A DNA stretch of 64,000 nt. Source: Davidsoniella eucalypti (Eukaryota > Ascomycota > Sordariomycetes > Microascales > Ceratocystidaceae). A program made the translations under genes and the position numbers. A model generated the notes under the pieces. The model did no database searches and was not told where the DNA came from. It saw nothing but the letters and a program-made list of their open reading frames with translations. Positions 47,601 through 59,900 of the stretch are shown in pieces. The stretch covers positions 124,001 through 188,000 of the forward strand of contig RMBW01000085.1 of NCBI GenBank assembly GCA_004009845.1. The letters run 5' to 3'. The stretch's first letter is position 1. Every line of letters begins with the position of its first letter.

Positions 47601-50600
47601 ATTTCTTGTGCTCTGCAAGTCGCCAGTAGAGAATAATCGTCGCACTGTAGCTGGCAACAGCCTGGCAGCCGACTGTACATTCGGATGGAGTTAGACCAGC
47701 TAGGAAATGTGCAGCGTTTTCGCAGCATATTGCATATTGTGTAAGCCGGGCTAGCCTATTGGCTTGCTGGCGTGGACGAAAAAGAAAGACCTTCCCTCCT
47801 ATTATGGATACATATCAGAAACTAACTAACAGGAGTGCGTCTGGGCTGCCCTGCCACCTCGGCTGGACCCTGCAACACACGAGGCAATGCCATAGACGCC
47901 TTTGAGTGGACTACGTTAGAGGCAGACTGTAGGCACAGCATCCGGCCTAAGTGGGCGGGTGAAGTAGCACCGGTAGATTGTTCTGTTTAGTTCCAGAACA
48001 TAGTGGGAGGCAAAAGTTTGCTCTGCAGCTAAACGCAGTTTGTGATGCTACAGCAAAGAGGCACAAGTCCCCATATATAGGATACAGCATCATGGGCAGG
48101 TATGGGGAGGAATATTGAGGCAATTCTATGGTTGGCCTTGCCCACAGCCAAGAGTCTTTGTGGGAGCAAAAAAAAAAAGGCAAATAAGAAGGAGAGCTAA
48201 ACGATGGGACCATTGTAGCTGAGATGTGGACACCAACACTATAATGACTATAATACAATGTCAACGGTATAGGCCGCAGCACCCTAGTATTCGTTACTTG
48301 GTCGGCGGGCAAAACGAACAACAGCTAGAGCTAGCACGGACAAATTGGATGCCTACCAGGTCTCCAGGTCCTGTCGAGCACGGAACAAAAGGAGGCCTTT
48401 TCTGGCTTGAGATATACATAGAGACGGGCAGATGGACGAAGCGACATGTTCTTGGTCTTGAATTATATATCATTGGTTTGAGTCTGCCACAATATTACCG
48501 GCAAACCATCTCGACTGACTTCTCCCCCTCTAGCCCGTCTTTCTATCAGCCATTCCCTTCCACGCTTTATAAGCATCCACCGATCCCAAGTCTCTGTATA
48601 GGCGACTGCTTGTTCTTATTTCACCCAGCGAAAAGCTAAACCGACCTTGTCTAAAGACTAGTGCGCCTACAGAATCTTGTCCTAGTCTAGCAAACACCAA
48701 GACCACCGCACGAACTGATCAGACCAACTTGACAACCGACAACTGACGAGGAGAGACGCATGAACACAGGTGAAGACGTCGTGTAAGCCATGCTGTGACT
48801 CTGTACCTTACAGATCTATCGGTTTCTTCTGGTTCAACATAGCATCGTTCCCGGAACACCGGCCTAAATCCAGGAACACTGTGTGCTGTATGGTGCATAT
48901 TTCTGGCTATGACACAGACATATATATATCCCATCTGCCAACTGCCCATATTCGACTGCTGCTTTACGAATAACTGATCACTGGCCACATCATATCACTG
49001 TGCTGTATTGCTGCCGTCGCTCGAGCAATACACTTGGTATATATCTGGTTGGTGGTATACCCAGCCGGCGACTATCTAGAATCCCGCCGAAGAACACCCT
49101 CACAATACTGGCTTCATTGCTTAATTCTTTCTGGCTGAGGCACAGCGGATGAAACACTCGACATAAAACCCACTACCTCACAGCCTCGCCCATATTAGTA
49201 GACCAAAGCACATCGATATATTCTTACAGGGCATAGCACGCCCTAAATTTGTCTACACCAGCCGGGCACTTGTCTTTTTCTTGTCTTGGGTTCCTTGACT
49301 GGAAGCTTTGTTGACTTGGCCCTGTCTCTTTTCTCCTCTGACGCCTATGCGTCGTCTTACATCATTAGCCCGTTTTTCTGTCTATTTATTGCACTACTGT
49401 AGACGTTGCACTGTAGCGCTCTGGACGCTGCTATTACTACGCTGTAAGTTTCCAGGCCCCGATCTCACTGAGAAAATTAGTATGCAGGTCACGCATGTAA
49501 TAGCACAAATAGCCCCAGGACTTCAGCAGGCCCCGGTCCAGATGCTACGGTTTCCTTCAGCTAAAGTCTATTTTTGACCTTGATTCTGCAACTGGCTGTC
49601 CTACCAGCCCACTAATAGAGCCAATGATTGCGTCTGCGGTCTCTGCTCCGATGGAACGCGGAGAGGAGGGGTGTGTTATGGTTATGTGTGGGCTGAATGC
49701 TGGCCTGCGTCGCCTATCAGCACCACTGGCCTGCCCTACCACATGCGCTGGGGGAAGCCGAGTTGCAGCGGGTGCTACAGGTGGCTCCAGGGCCACGGCG
49801 AAGCTGGGCTCTGTTCTGGGGCATTTTTCGCGACCAATGCGACATGGCCCAAAGAAAACAGCAACCGAAATCCGTATGGCCACTAACACAGCATGCATTG
49901 TTCCAGTCCGTTGAAACGAAACAACGAACCCGTTCCCTCCCTGGCCAGCTTTGTCTCCTCTTGGACGCTCTTCTTCGGCTAGCTTCGACCCGTTCAAACT
50001 CGGTGCAGGTGATCTTCCTTCCTGTCTAATCCTTGCCTACGTTGTTATTTTTGTTTCGATTCTGACATAAGATAGCAGGGAGTAGAGAATAGATCCGGGA
50101 TCTAGTCAGTACTACACTATACTATCACTATCATACTCTTACGTTGCTTTGCTTTGCTTTGCTTACGAGCAGTGAGTAGCACTGCAAATCTCGCTCTACC
50201 CTCTGTTCCAAGAAAAGCAGCCCGTCTTACACATTCTGTGGCCAATATATGCGCTGCTTAGCAATTCAAAGACTGGGGCTCTCTTGAAGATTCTGTCTTA
50301 TCGAATCGACAACGTAGTCTAGAAACCACGCTTAGACAGACTAACCAGCTCGTGCAGTCTCTAGTGCTCAGCAAGGCTTTTCTCTTGTCCTGCCTTATAT
50401 CTCTCTGTCTACCGCCTTACGCCTTGCTCCAGGCAATAACACGGCGTTGCTGTTAGATACACGCTATTACTAACGCCTATTGCCCTGCTATCATCCTTCT
50501 TGTGACTGCGGTGCAACGGCTCCGCGTGGCCAAGCTCCGGTCTTATATCTGCCAAAGAAGGCTATGCTTGCTTGTTGGCCTTGTGGTTTATTACTGCTAT

Positions 50601-51084
50601 TACTCTTTTGCTGCTCCGGCTGCCCTACCTGCGGCAATCTTGATCCAGTTTCTAAGTTTATCCCAGGACCTCAATTCTTGCCACTGACACAACCTTATCC
50701 GTTCTTCAAACTGCCCATCTTGACAGGCTTGTCTAATACCAATACTGTCAGTGTGTCCGCTGCTGCTATTCTTGTCCGTTCGGTCTTGTTTTCCATATCC
50801 CATCCGTCTATTCAGCCCACCCCTCCTCGTCTTCGTCCTCCCCCAGGCGTCGTCGCTGCTGTTGTCCTTTGCTACGCTTGACTTCTTCCGCCTCCGCTTC
50901 CATCACCTCTCCGCTCACTCCTCTCCATCATACCCCAAGATACCAAAAGAGCTCCGCGCCTTGCCTATCACCATCTTCGTCCACCTTACCCTCTTCTTAC
51001 ATCGCCATCTGACACCACGCCTCTTTGTTTGCACCATCTGTTTCCTCTTCTCGCCGGTATCCCTTGCGCCGCTTGTAAGAAACA

Positions 51085-51104
51085 CCCCCCCCCCCCCCCC
51101 CCCC
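51085..51104 (+). repeat. Run of 20 C residues in leader region
   Basis: An uninterrupted C20 about 100 nt upstream of the C2H2 gene's ATG, inside a pyrimidine-rich tract. The opposite strand is G20, which could form intermolecular quadruplex or triplex structures. The exact length may be affected by sequencing slippage. Confidence 0.85.
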
Positions 51105-51204
51105 TTCCCTCCTCTTCCATCCTCCTTGTCGTCTCTTGACTCTCTTTCTCTGCCTGTCTCTCGCGTTCTTCTCTCGGTACACCTCCTACATCCCTATCAA
51201 CATC

Positions 51205-52825
51205 ATGTCAAGTATACGGGACATTATGAACGAGCCGACTGACGATGTCTACTCGCACGGCTCTCAAAAGGAAGCCCATCCGTCCTCTTCAATGTCCATG
51301 ATCCATGATCCTTCTTTGCCATCTTCATCTACTTATGGACACGACGATCAGTCTTTCTATGACCCTGACTCGCCGGCTGCCTCTTATTACCCCGACTCTC
51401 CCATGACCATACAACCCTCTCGTCTATCTTCTCATTCTCATTCTCAATATCATCCCCATTCTCAGTCTCAGTCTGTCCTCCCATCACCGAGCTCTCCCTA
51501 TAGCGGATTCTCTCCCAAGACCGATTCTATCATGAACCCCCAAGAAGCCTTAACCATGCCGTCGTCATCTTCCAACAGACCCTACGGATATCCCGGTGGC
51601 CCTCCAGATGGCCACACCAAGTTGACGCCCATCACTGGTCGTATAAGTCGGGCCAAGAAGGGCGTCCCTGTGCACGTCTGCTCGCAGTGCAACAAGACGT
51701 TCACGCGAGCTGAGCACCTGAGGTACATATAGACAAAACACACAAACATATATAACACAGGCATGTTGTATATAACAGCAGTTGTTTGTGAGATATGCTG
51801 CGGCTTCTATCAACACTCTTGGTCAAAGTGGACAGAGAGTATATACCGCATAGCAGTTGCTTTGTCCCGAAGCCCCCGAAGCCTAGGATTTCAAGCAGTC
51901 GAGCCATTGACTAACACTCGGTTTTCTTTCTTCATACTAGACGCCACCAACTCAGTCACGGAAATCCTGAATACCACTGTTCATATGATGGCTGTAGCCG
52001 CGCATTTCATCGCAAGGACCTTCTAGATCGGCATGAGGCCAAACAGTAAGAGACTACCTAACGCATGCCACATCCAGATATCGTGTTACCGAGTGGGCAT
52101 TCTCAAAAGCTATAAGAAACTTCCAAGCAAGATACAGAAGGAGACTAACTCTGCCATCTCAACTTTGTAGTAACAATATGGACACCAGGGGTGAGAACTG
52201 CCCCCCCACTAACCCTCCTAAGAGCAACCATGGGAGGCCTACAAGCTCTGTTGGTGGAATTCCCATGCAACCGCAGAGATCCTCTTGCCAGTGGCCATCC
52301 CAGTCTTCGCCGGCCAGTAACGAAGCTGACAAGTATACGACGAGACCCAGACTCGACACAATGAACCGCCATATGATAGGACCGATCGAAGATCATTCGG
52401 GCCTTGTACCTGGACATACAGCATACGATAGCATGCTCCAACCTGGGGCCTTTGGATCTTTTGGCGCCATCTCTGCTACCCAGCAGCCAATCCCACATCC
52501 GAGTATACCGCCAAATGACTTCCATCTATGCCCCAATAACCAACCACGTCAGATGGGCCCATCGCCGATGATTCCTCACCCTTCAGCCGGGGTTTCTATG
52601 CCACCGTGGAATCCGGGGACGGTCTATGTGAACGACCCGCAACAGCAACTCACTGCAACGACAACGGCGTCTTTGATTTATCCTGATATGCCATTCTCAA
52701 TGTATTCGGCGCCTGAAGACCTGTTGCCTCAAGACATGGGGTATTACCATACTGTAAGCTGCTACCCTCACCAGCAATATTGGTCTGCGAGATCACCAAA
52801 CAAGCAGCTAACAATCTCCGAGTAG
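51205..52825 (+). CDS. C2H2 zinc finger transcription factor (two fingers)
   Basis: Three exons: 51205-51722, 51941-52045 and 52171-52825, giving 425 residues. The Ser/Pro/His/Tyr-rich N-terminal 150 residues are low-complexity. Two adjacent C2H2 fingers are assembled across the introns: finger 1 has Cys159, Cys162, His175 and His179 (CX2CX12HX3H, with TFTRAEHLRRH); finger 2 has Cys186, Cys191, His204 and His208 (CX4CX12HX3H, with AFHRKDLLDRH). Both introns interrupt finger coding sequence, and all eight ligands appear only with the splicing given. The C-terminal half is Pro/Gln-rich without a known domain. The paired-finger type is widespread among fungal regulators; I cannot name an ortholog or target. 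The very long upstream gap suggests extended regulatory sequence. Confidence 0.88.
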
Positions 52826-54486
52826 AATAATTATACTCTCCTCTCGTGAAAAGTTCTAGACGGTTTCTAGAGTATCGATTTCTCTATACCAGAAGCTTCG
52901 TACACCATTTACGCACAATAGCGTTTCTTTCTTTCTTTTTTGTTTGTTTGTTTTTTCTCCGGCTTCTACTCTTCTTCATACGTATATTATTATCATTTCA
53001 TTCTCGGAATATCTCTTCTTGGAGAATGACACAAGTTTGGCTATCGTTTCTCTCGTTACTTTTTTTCTCGTTTTCTCTGTCATGTCAAAGTTGCTGCTCT
53101 GCTCTTTACCTTTTCTCCTTGAAGCTCTTCTATATCCACTACTGAAAAAAGGATTATCGAGTTCTGCGTTTATCCTGGGGCAAAGCCAACGTCAATACTC
53201 GATATTAAACAAATCCGACTGTTTTTCTCCGTATCGGCTTTGCTTCCAGGCTTACTCTCTTCTCTATCTCCTTTGAGCTTTAGTCATTCCGCGGGTCTAC
53301 CCTGGCATTTGAGTATTGCGATTATCAGTTGTGAGGACTTTTCTTTTCGTTTCTTTTATCTTCATCTGTGTTTAGAGTTTTCTGTTTGTTTCTTTCCGTC
53401 CTGTATTTCTCCAATCATCTTTTTGTTTTTCATCGTTATTTTACCACATTCGCTACGCATACGAATATAGAGCTATTCAGACTACTTATATCATATAGAT
53501 CCATTCTGTTTTCGTGTTTCTTTGCTGCATTTTCCTTCTTTATCTACGCATATCTTCGCATCACATAGCTTTACATTTGGTTTACCGAGCGACTGTTCTT
53601 TCATACTGCATATTACATACTTCATCAATAAACATACAAAGCATTCCTACAGCGTTTATCTGGTTTTAAAGATTGTAATCTCAATCACATGCAACGCTTA
53701 TGGTGAAGTTGTAGTTCAAGTGTTTCTATAAATAGGTGTAAAACTGGAGCCTGCCATCCGACTTATATAACCCTACAGCTGTTGTCATTAACCCTTGCTC
53801 CCTTACGTCATCGGGCATACTGCTGTAATCATTTGTATGTAAGTTGTGTGACGAGCCAATGCCAAAGATTAATTGTGATTTTGTTTTCAGCTTCAAGAAA
53901 AACTCTATTAATATCAAAAATACATACTATTAAAAATAACCATAGTCAGATAGATAGACTCATAGAATAGATACACTACAATATAGGTACTTATGTTGTG
54001 ATCAATTTTCATAAAATCAAAACGAGTAACCCTGTTAAAGCCCTGGAGTCCAAAGTTAACCCTACGTATTGGTTTATATGTATCATTGTTTTAGCCAATC
54101 ACACTTAGTCTTTAAAAGCGTAATTAATTAGTGTTAACCCAGCTAACCCTAGACATTTCGTCACGAAACCGGCCCAATGGGAAATGATGGAAGCTATACA
54201 TCTTTGCTTATTCCAACAACAATCATTATTGCGAGCCCTATTTTGGCTCTCTTACGAAATTATACTCGCTGAATTATCTGAAGATTGATAAGATTTATAT
54301 TGCCTTGCCTGCTTATATGTGATATTCCCGTGGCTTTTATCCTGCTCATTTGTTTTGTTCCCTGCGCACACGCGTTTCGAATGACTATCATCATTAGGGG
54401 CGTCGTACTTATTTTTTCTTGTGTTCTTTTACACATGATATAGTCCCATTGAGAAGACTTAATGAATCCTTTAGAAGATTAATATC
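52826..54486. other. Intergenic region between C2H2 and MFS genes
   Basis: 1.66 kb. The first ~800 nt are T-rich (3' UTR-like), and the rest is AT-rich promoter-like sequence. No gene is supportable. Confidence 0.45.
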
Positions 54487-56375
54487 ATGTCACATCTGGA
54501 AGTACAGCATGCAGGCGACGCAGAGCATCTTTTAAGCGATGAAGAAAACGTGCATCTGTACCAATCTTCAGACCATGATCCGCGCAGGCCGAGCAGCCAT
54601 ATAGTATCATCCGGCCCTACACAGCCGGTTGGTCGCCGAAGAGCTCTTGCTATCATGACTGGAATGTGGGCGCTCATCTTCATCCAGTGTAAGTTGAATC
54701 TATGTCTACTTGATGAGAACCTGACCTTCCCGCTCTTACGGAGGCCATCTACTGACTCTATATGGGACATGAACTAGCCTCCAATATGTCCGGTATAGCC
54801 ATGCTTCAGTCGCAGGTTGCCCAGGAACTGGACGCCGACGAATACGTCATGTGGTTTGCCGGTGCCTATCTTATCTCGCTCTCGGCACTGACGCCTGTCA
54901 TTGGCCGCCTCGCCACTATCTTTGCTCCGCGAGACATCATCTTGCCGGTTTCCTGGCTCGTCGCTCTGGGAAGCATGCTGACAGCAACAGCCACATCCTT
55001 TGGCCACTTCATCGCCGGCCGAATCGTGACCGGTCTTGGTGGTGCTGGAGTGCTTACACTGGCCATGATATTCGTGCTGGAGCTGGTTAGTGAAAAGCGC
55101 CGTGGCATGTACATTGCGCTGACCAACACCGGCTTCACGTTGGGACTTTCGTTTGGCGCTATTGCCTATGGCGCTGCCCTACAGTCGTATGGCTGGAGAG
55201 CCATATTCTGGGTTCAGGCACCCGTCTCGGTGTTTGCCGGAGCGTTGACGCATTTCAGCGTGCCCAAGCGGGCAGAGTGTAAGAGGGGGTCGGATCGGAG
55301 TACCGCGGAGAAGCTTGCCCGTATAGATTATGCCGGAGCGGCACTATTGGTAAGTATACGATGAACCTGAGAACACCGGCTTTGTGTATAAGCTTAAGCT
55401 GACCTTTCTTTGTAGACTACAACTATATCTCTCTTGCTTTATGCGCTCTCCGGTCAGGTCCAAGTGTGGTTTCTCTTCGCATCCAGCATCTCGCTGGCCA
55501 TGTTCATGATTTGGGAATACCGCTACGCGTATGATCCAATAATCCCACTCTCAGTCCTCTCTTCAAGAAGTGTACTATACACTTGTATTGCGCAGCTTGT
55601 CTTTGTGTCAGCACGCTGGACTTTACTATACTATGGTCCGATCTTCATGTTGGCCGTGAAAGGCCTGTCTCCATCGGTGTCTGGCTCGATTCTTATCCCG
55701 ACCAACATTGGATATGGCGGTGGCGGTCTCGTCATTGGATGGCTTCACATTCGTCGTGGCGGGAGCTTTTGGTTTCCCAGCATCGCATCAATTGCCATGT
55801 TCGTTGTGACACTGCTCCTTGTTGCTTCGGCGGGCACAGTTTCCTCTCCAGACTGGCTATTTGTCGTCTTTGTGTTCTTGAATGGTTTGGCAACGGGCGG
55901 TGGAATGAACTATACGCTAGCCCACATGTTATATATTACGACGCCTGATGTGCATTTTGTTACGACGAGCTTGCTAGGAATGTTCCGCGGGTTCGGCGGC
56001 AGTTTTGGCACAGCCATCGGCGGTGGCTATTTTATGCATCTTGTCAAGGGGATCCTTACGACTGAGTTCGAGAAGCTTGATGGCTCCGCCATCAACGAGA
56101 CTCGTAAAGAGCTCATCATCAAGCTAACAGGCCGTCCAGGGTTTGTATTCGACGGGGGCCTGTCGTCGGAAGAACAGGCAATCGCACAGACGAGCTACGC
56201 AGCTGCTCTCCAACATACCTGGAGAATGGCTGCACTGGTAGGATTGGTCGCCATTGGGCTACAGGCGGCATGTGGATGGAAAGCGCCCGAAATGGCTAAT
56301 AATTGTGATGTGCAAGATGACTATGATGAATCAAGGGCGGCTTTAATCAGTGCCGAGGGAGTTCATGAAGATTAG
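54487..56375 (+). CDS. MFS transporter, DHA2-like multidrug/basic amino acid type
   Basis: Three exons: 54487-54688, 54778-55349 and 55416-56375, giving 577 residues. A hydrophilic N-terminal ~50 residues precedes the first membrane span (ALAIMTGMWALIFIQ). The following sequence is typical of the drug:H+ antiporter-2 type: MLQSQVAQELDADEYVMWFA, then AYLISLSALTPVIGRLA, and the motif-C-like GLGGAGVLTLAMIFVLELV. A central loop with SVPKRAECKRG and a second hydrophobic half follow. The C-terminus is acidic and cytosolic. By eye there are 12-14 membrane spans. It resembles fungal vacuolar/plasma-membrane transporters of the Vba/Fnx family, but the substrate cannot be read from sequence. It has no biosynthetic neighbours in the window. 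Both introns are short (89 and 66 nt) and canonical. Confidence 0.88.
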
Positions 56376-56890
56376 GCCATAAGCAATGGAATTAGCTGAT
56401 GCACTTCCATATTACAGAATAGCTAGATAGTTCCTCGCAACGGGAAAGTAAGCATTGGATACGAATCAAATCCGAGTTGTGATAGTCCATTGAAACCGGG
56501 TTGTAGGCCGTAGCCGATGTCGCCTTGAGTGCATGAGAAAAGAAAGGGTGTGCGGGTATAGTTATAGTATGTATCTGTAATTACATGCACACCAAACGTA
56601 TACAGAGTGTACTTATACCACTAGGTGAGATATTACGCCAGCTATCGGCGTCTGTTGATAGGACAGTATTATGAACACTTTGGTACATCTGATCTGAGGC
56701 TCGTGATTGTTCTTCCTTTTGTTTTCTTTCTCTCACTTTCTGCGAACATGCAAGGCAGGGTGTGAACGGAGATTAGAAATTTCTCCATGAAGGTGTGAAG
56801 TAGATTGTGTATGAGGTCAGGTTTCTGGTGGGTCCGGATCTTGGACGATTCGGTCGCGTCAGAGTTACAAGTCACCTGATAGTTTTGAAG

Positions 56891-56925
<35 letters not shown>

Positions 56926-59900
56926 GCAAAAATGATAAAGCCAGGTGAGATAAAGAGGAAGGGAGGTAGGGTAGGGCAACCAAGATGCTAGTGTGTGGAA
57001 CATCGTAGCAAGTAACGGCCTCATCTTTGTTATTGGTGTCTTGATGTAGTCCATAACGAGATGAGGCTTTTACTTTTTCTTCCTTTCCTTCTTGATCTTT
57101 CAGCGATTCAGATGACAACAGAATGTTTCGCAGGGCCGGGTATGCGAGAGCATTTGGAATCAAATGACATTGTGACCGATGAGGGTAGGCTTAATGATCT
57201 TACTACCAGTACCACCAGCCACTGAACTAAGGCATGGAAAGTTGCCAGACATACATACATCTATAGGACAAGACGAACGAGAAGATGTGGTGAACGACAA
57301 GGTGTCAGCTTACAGTTATGGATGGCTAGCAGGGTTGGAGTAAGGTGGTCGGCCTATATATGTATGTGTAGTATGTATGTACATACAACTAGTCAATACA
57401 AATGCTGGCAGGAAGAGACATTGCAGATGTTTCGTGCTGTCTACAAACTAGTTTGATACACGAACGGAGCTAACGCAGTTCTAGCCGTTCGTTCTATGAT
57501 CTGTCCCGTCAAGGACGTTCGTTTGCCCTGTTTGCCCTGTTTGCCAATAGCCTGTCAATGCCTGTCCTTGGTTTGCTTCTTGAATAGCCCTGCCCGTGCC
57601 GCTGTCTGGCAAAAAAAGGACTTTGTCTGGCAAAGCTTGCACAAACACAAGATCATAATGATAAATAAATAACAAAGACAGCAATATAAAAGCCCGTGGC
57701 TGCGTTCTTTCTTTGTCAGACGCTATGAGGCAAAACAGGATTCGCTGTGATGACATCGATTCGAGACAGAGTGCATGAGGTCTGTCAGCATTATGAAAAT
57801 TAATTTCCCCGTGCGGCTCTTGCCAAGCACACTGATTAGTGAACTCGTGTAGGGGTGTTCGTTGATATTTTTGTGATTTGTGCTACTATTTGGTAGATAG
57901 CGTCGGGTTGGCGTAGGCATAGGCATAGGCAAGATTTTGATTTGCTCGTCAGCTTGGCCGATGACCGGCAAGAGGAGAAGACATACATACATATATAGAC
58001 TACGTGTTGTTGCCAACAAATCGCGAGCCTCGCTCCGTATATGTATTCTTGGCCCTGTTGGTGTAGCTGTGGCCAGGTTATTCTCGATTCAGGTATCCAG
58101 CCTCATATGCAGAGGCTCATCCAACGGTCCAGGCTGGGCTCTATGTTGGGTTTTTAAATAGCTGATAAGCAGTATCATGGAGCAGCCCATACGGAGCCCC
58201 TCGCCATCGCTACCATAGTTGCATTTACACGCAAACGCGAGAGCCACGAGCCTAGGGGCGATGCACCAAAGGGTTAGGCTGAAGAAACGTTGTGTTTGTA
58301 TGGAACTGGTCGTTTGTGATTTTCCATATCAGTACACATATAAGCCATCAAACGGCATGGTCGTGTCGGACGAATCCACTGGAGCGCGCCTGAAAAGTGG
58401 GAGAAGATAGATATCATGGCTATCTGTGGTTTCTACATCACACCTAGTTTCTTATTTGCTTACGGATGGCGTCGATCTTGCGTCAGTTTGCTGATCTAGC
58501 GAATGAAACGCCTCTGTGGATTCTGTAGCATGACCAATCGTTCGTCAAGATGTTGGATGGTGAAGGTGGGCGTGTGGAAACTAATGGTTCTTGTTTTGTG
58601 ATAGATATCTGGTGTTTATAGGTCCACGTTCTAGAGTGTTCGTTTTTCTATCCTACATATGAATATATCATGAACTGTCTTTATGTGCGCGGTACATACG
58701 GGAAACAGTATTTCCGGGCCATAGCTCGAGTTCATTGGCTCTGTAGGTCCGAGCAAGATAGACCAAATAAGAGACAAGCCGAAAGACATGAAAAACTCAA
58801 CAAACAAGACACGTCTGGCTGGGTTTGTTTGGATTCAAAGAAAAAGGAAACATACAGCATATGGTGCTGGACGGCGGATAACGCAGTTGCAAACGGTATT
58901 CTACCGCTAGAAAAGACTTGTTAGTATCGCTATACTATTATTGTCATTTTTATATCATCTATACATAGGTTCTAGGCTTGACTATCGTTTGCCTCCAGGC
59001 TCCTGACAGGCTACATAGCTTAGACTGATCCTGGGACAGTAGTTGCCGCTGCCTGAACCGCATTGCTAGAACAGGCGCGACTTCTTTGGGCTTTTGTACC
59101 CGGAAATAATAGTGCTGTGCAACCAGACGAGCTACGACTTGTGAAACAATGGCTTTTGATATACGTATATATAAATACGTGACTGGAATATCTTGGAATT
59201 ATAACTCACGACAAGAACGCAAGTTTTTGAAAATTCCCCGTTACTATGTACTAGCAAAAAGACAAAAAACAATATAGCTGCTGCTAGTTGTAGGAGGCCT
59301 GTTCTTCTATTTGTCAAAGACCTGTCACTCGCCATTCAGTGCTGCAATATAGCGCCGTTCGATATACATATAAGCATCTAAATATTTCAACTAGCGTTGG
59401 CCGTCCAGTTACCGAGAAACACAGAGCTGTCGCCTGATGATAGACCCATCACATGATAAATGGGCTGGCTACGGCCGTCTTTGTACAGCTAAGTGAGACT
59501 GTTCGACCTATTGGGAAACAGTAGATTGTTACTACAAACGCGCATCAGCGATGTTCAGTCTTGGTCTGGGAGGGGTAGATAGGTAGCCACGACACCCAAC
59601 CAAACAAAACCAACCAGCCTTGGGCATTTCTAGGGTTGTGATGGCTATCTGTAAAATGTGGCCGAAGCCCGCGATAGCCAACAACAAATGCAAGTCTAAG
59701 TCGCAGGGTTTCTTTTTTTCCTCTTTGTACTGGTTTCAATGGTGTTCTTCTTTTCTTCGTTTCCTTTATTTCCATCGACTCCCATCCCGTATACCGCTAG
59801 AGTTGCACTGATATCCTTTTTTTTTTTGTCAATATCAAAGGCTAGCACAAACAGAAGCGCTCACGGCGGTGGCCCGGGGACTGGCTGTGTCCATTCCTTG

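Larger units (their letters stand above)
39007..51204. other. 12.2 kb region with no supported gene
   Basis: Between PCT1 and the C2H2 gene I find no open frame with a recognisable domain and no RNA gene. Base composition is mixed and moderately AT-rich, with simple repeats: (CATA)n at ~44661-44682, A18 at 45574-45591, A19 at 46131-46149, a TTTGC run at ~50144-50164, and C20 at 51085-51104. The last ~400 nt are strongly pyrimidine-rich and probably form the C2H2 gene's leader. A 141-codon minus-strand stretch at 41296-41760 is the only segment that looks at all protein-like. Confidence 0.45.

Noticed and set aside
49557..49997. 146-codon minus-strand open frame upstream of the C2H2 gene
   Set aside because: No domain, biased composition, and overlapped by equally long frames on the other strand; it looks accidental.
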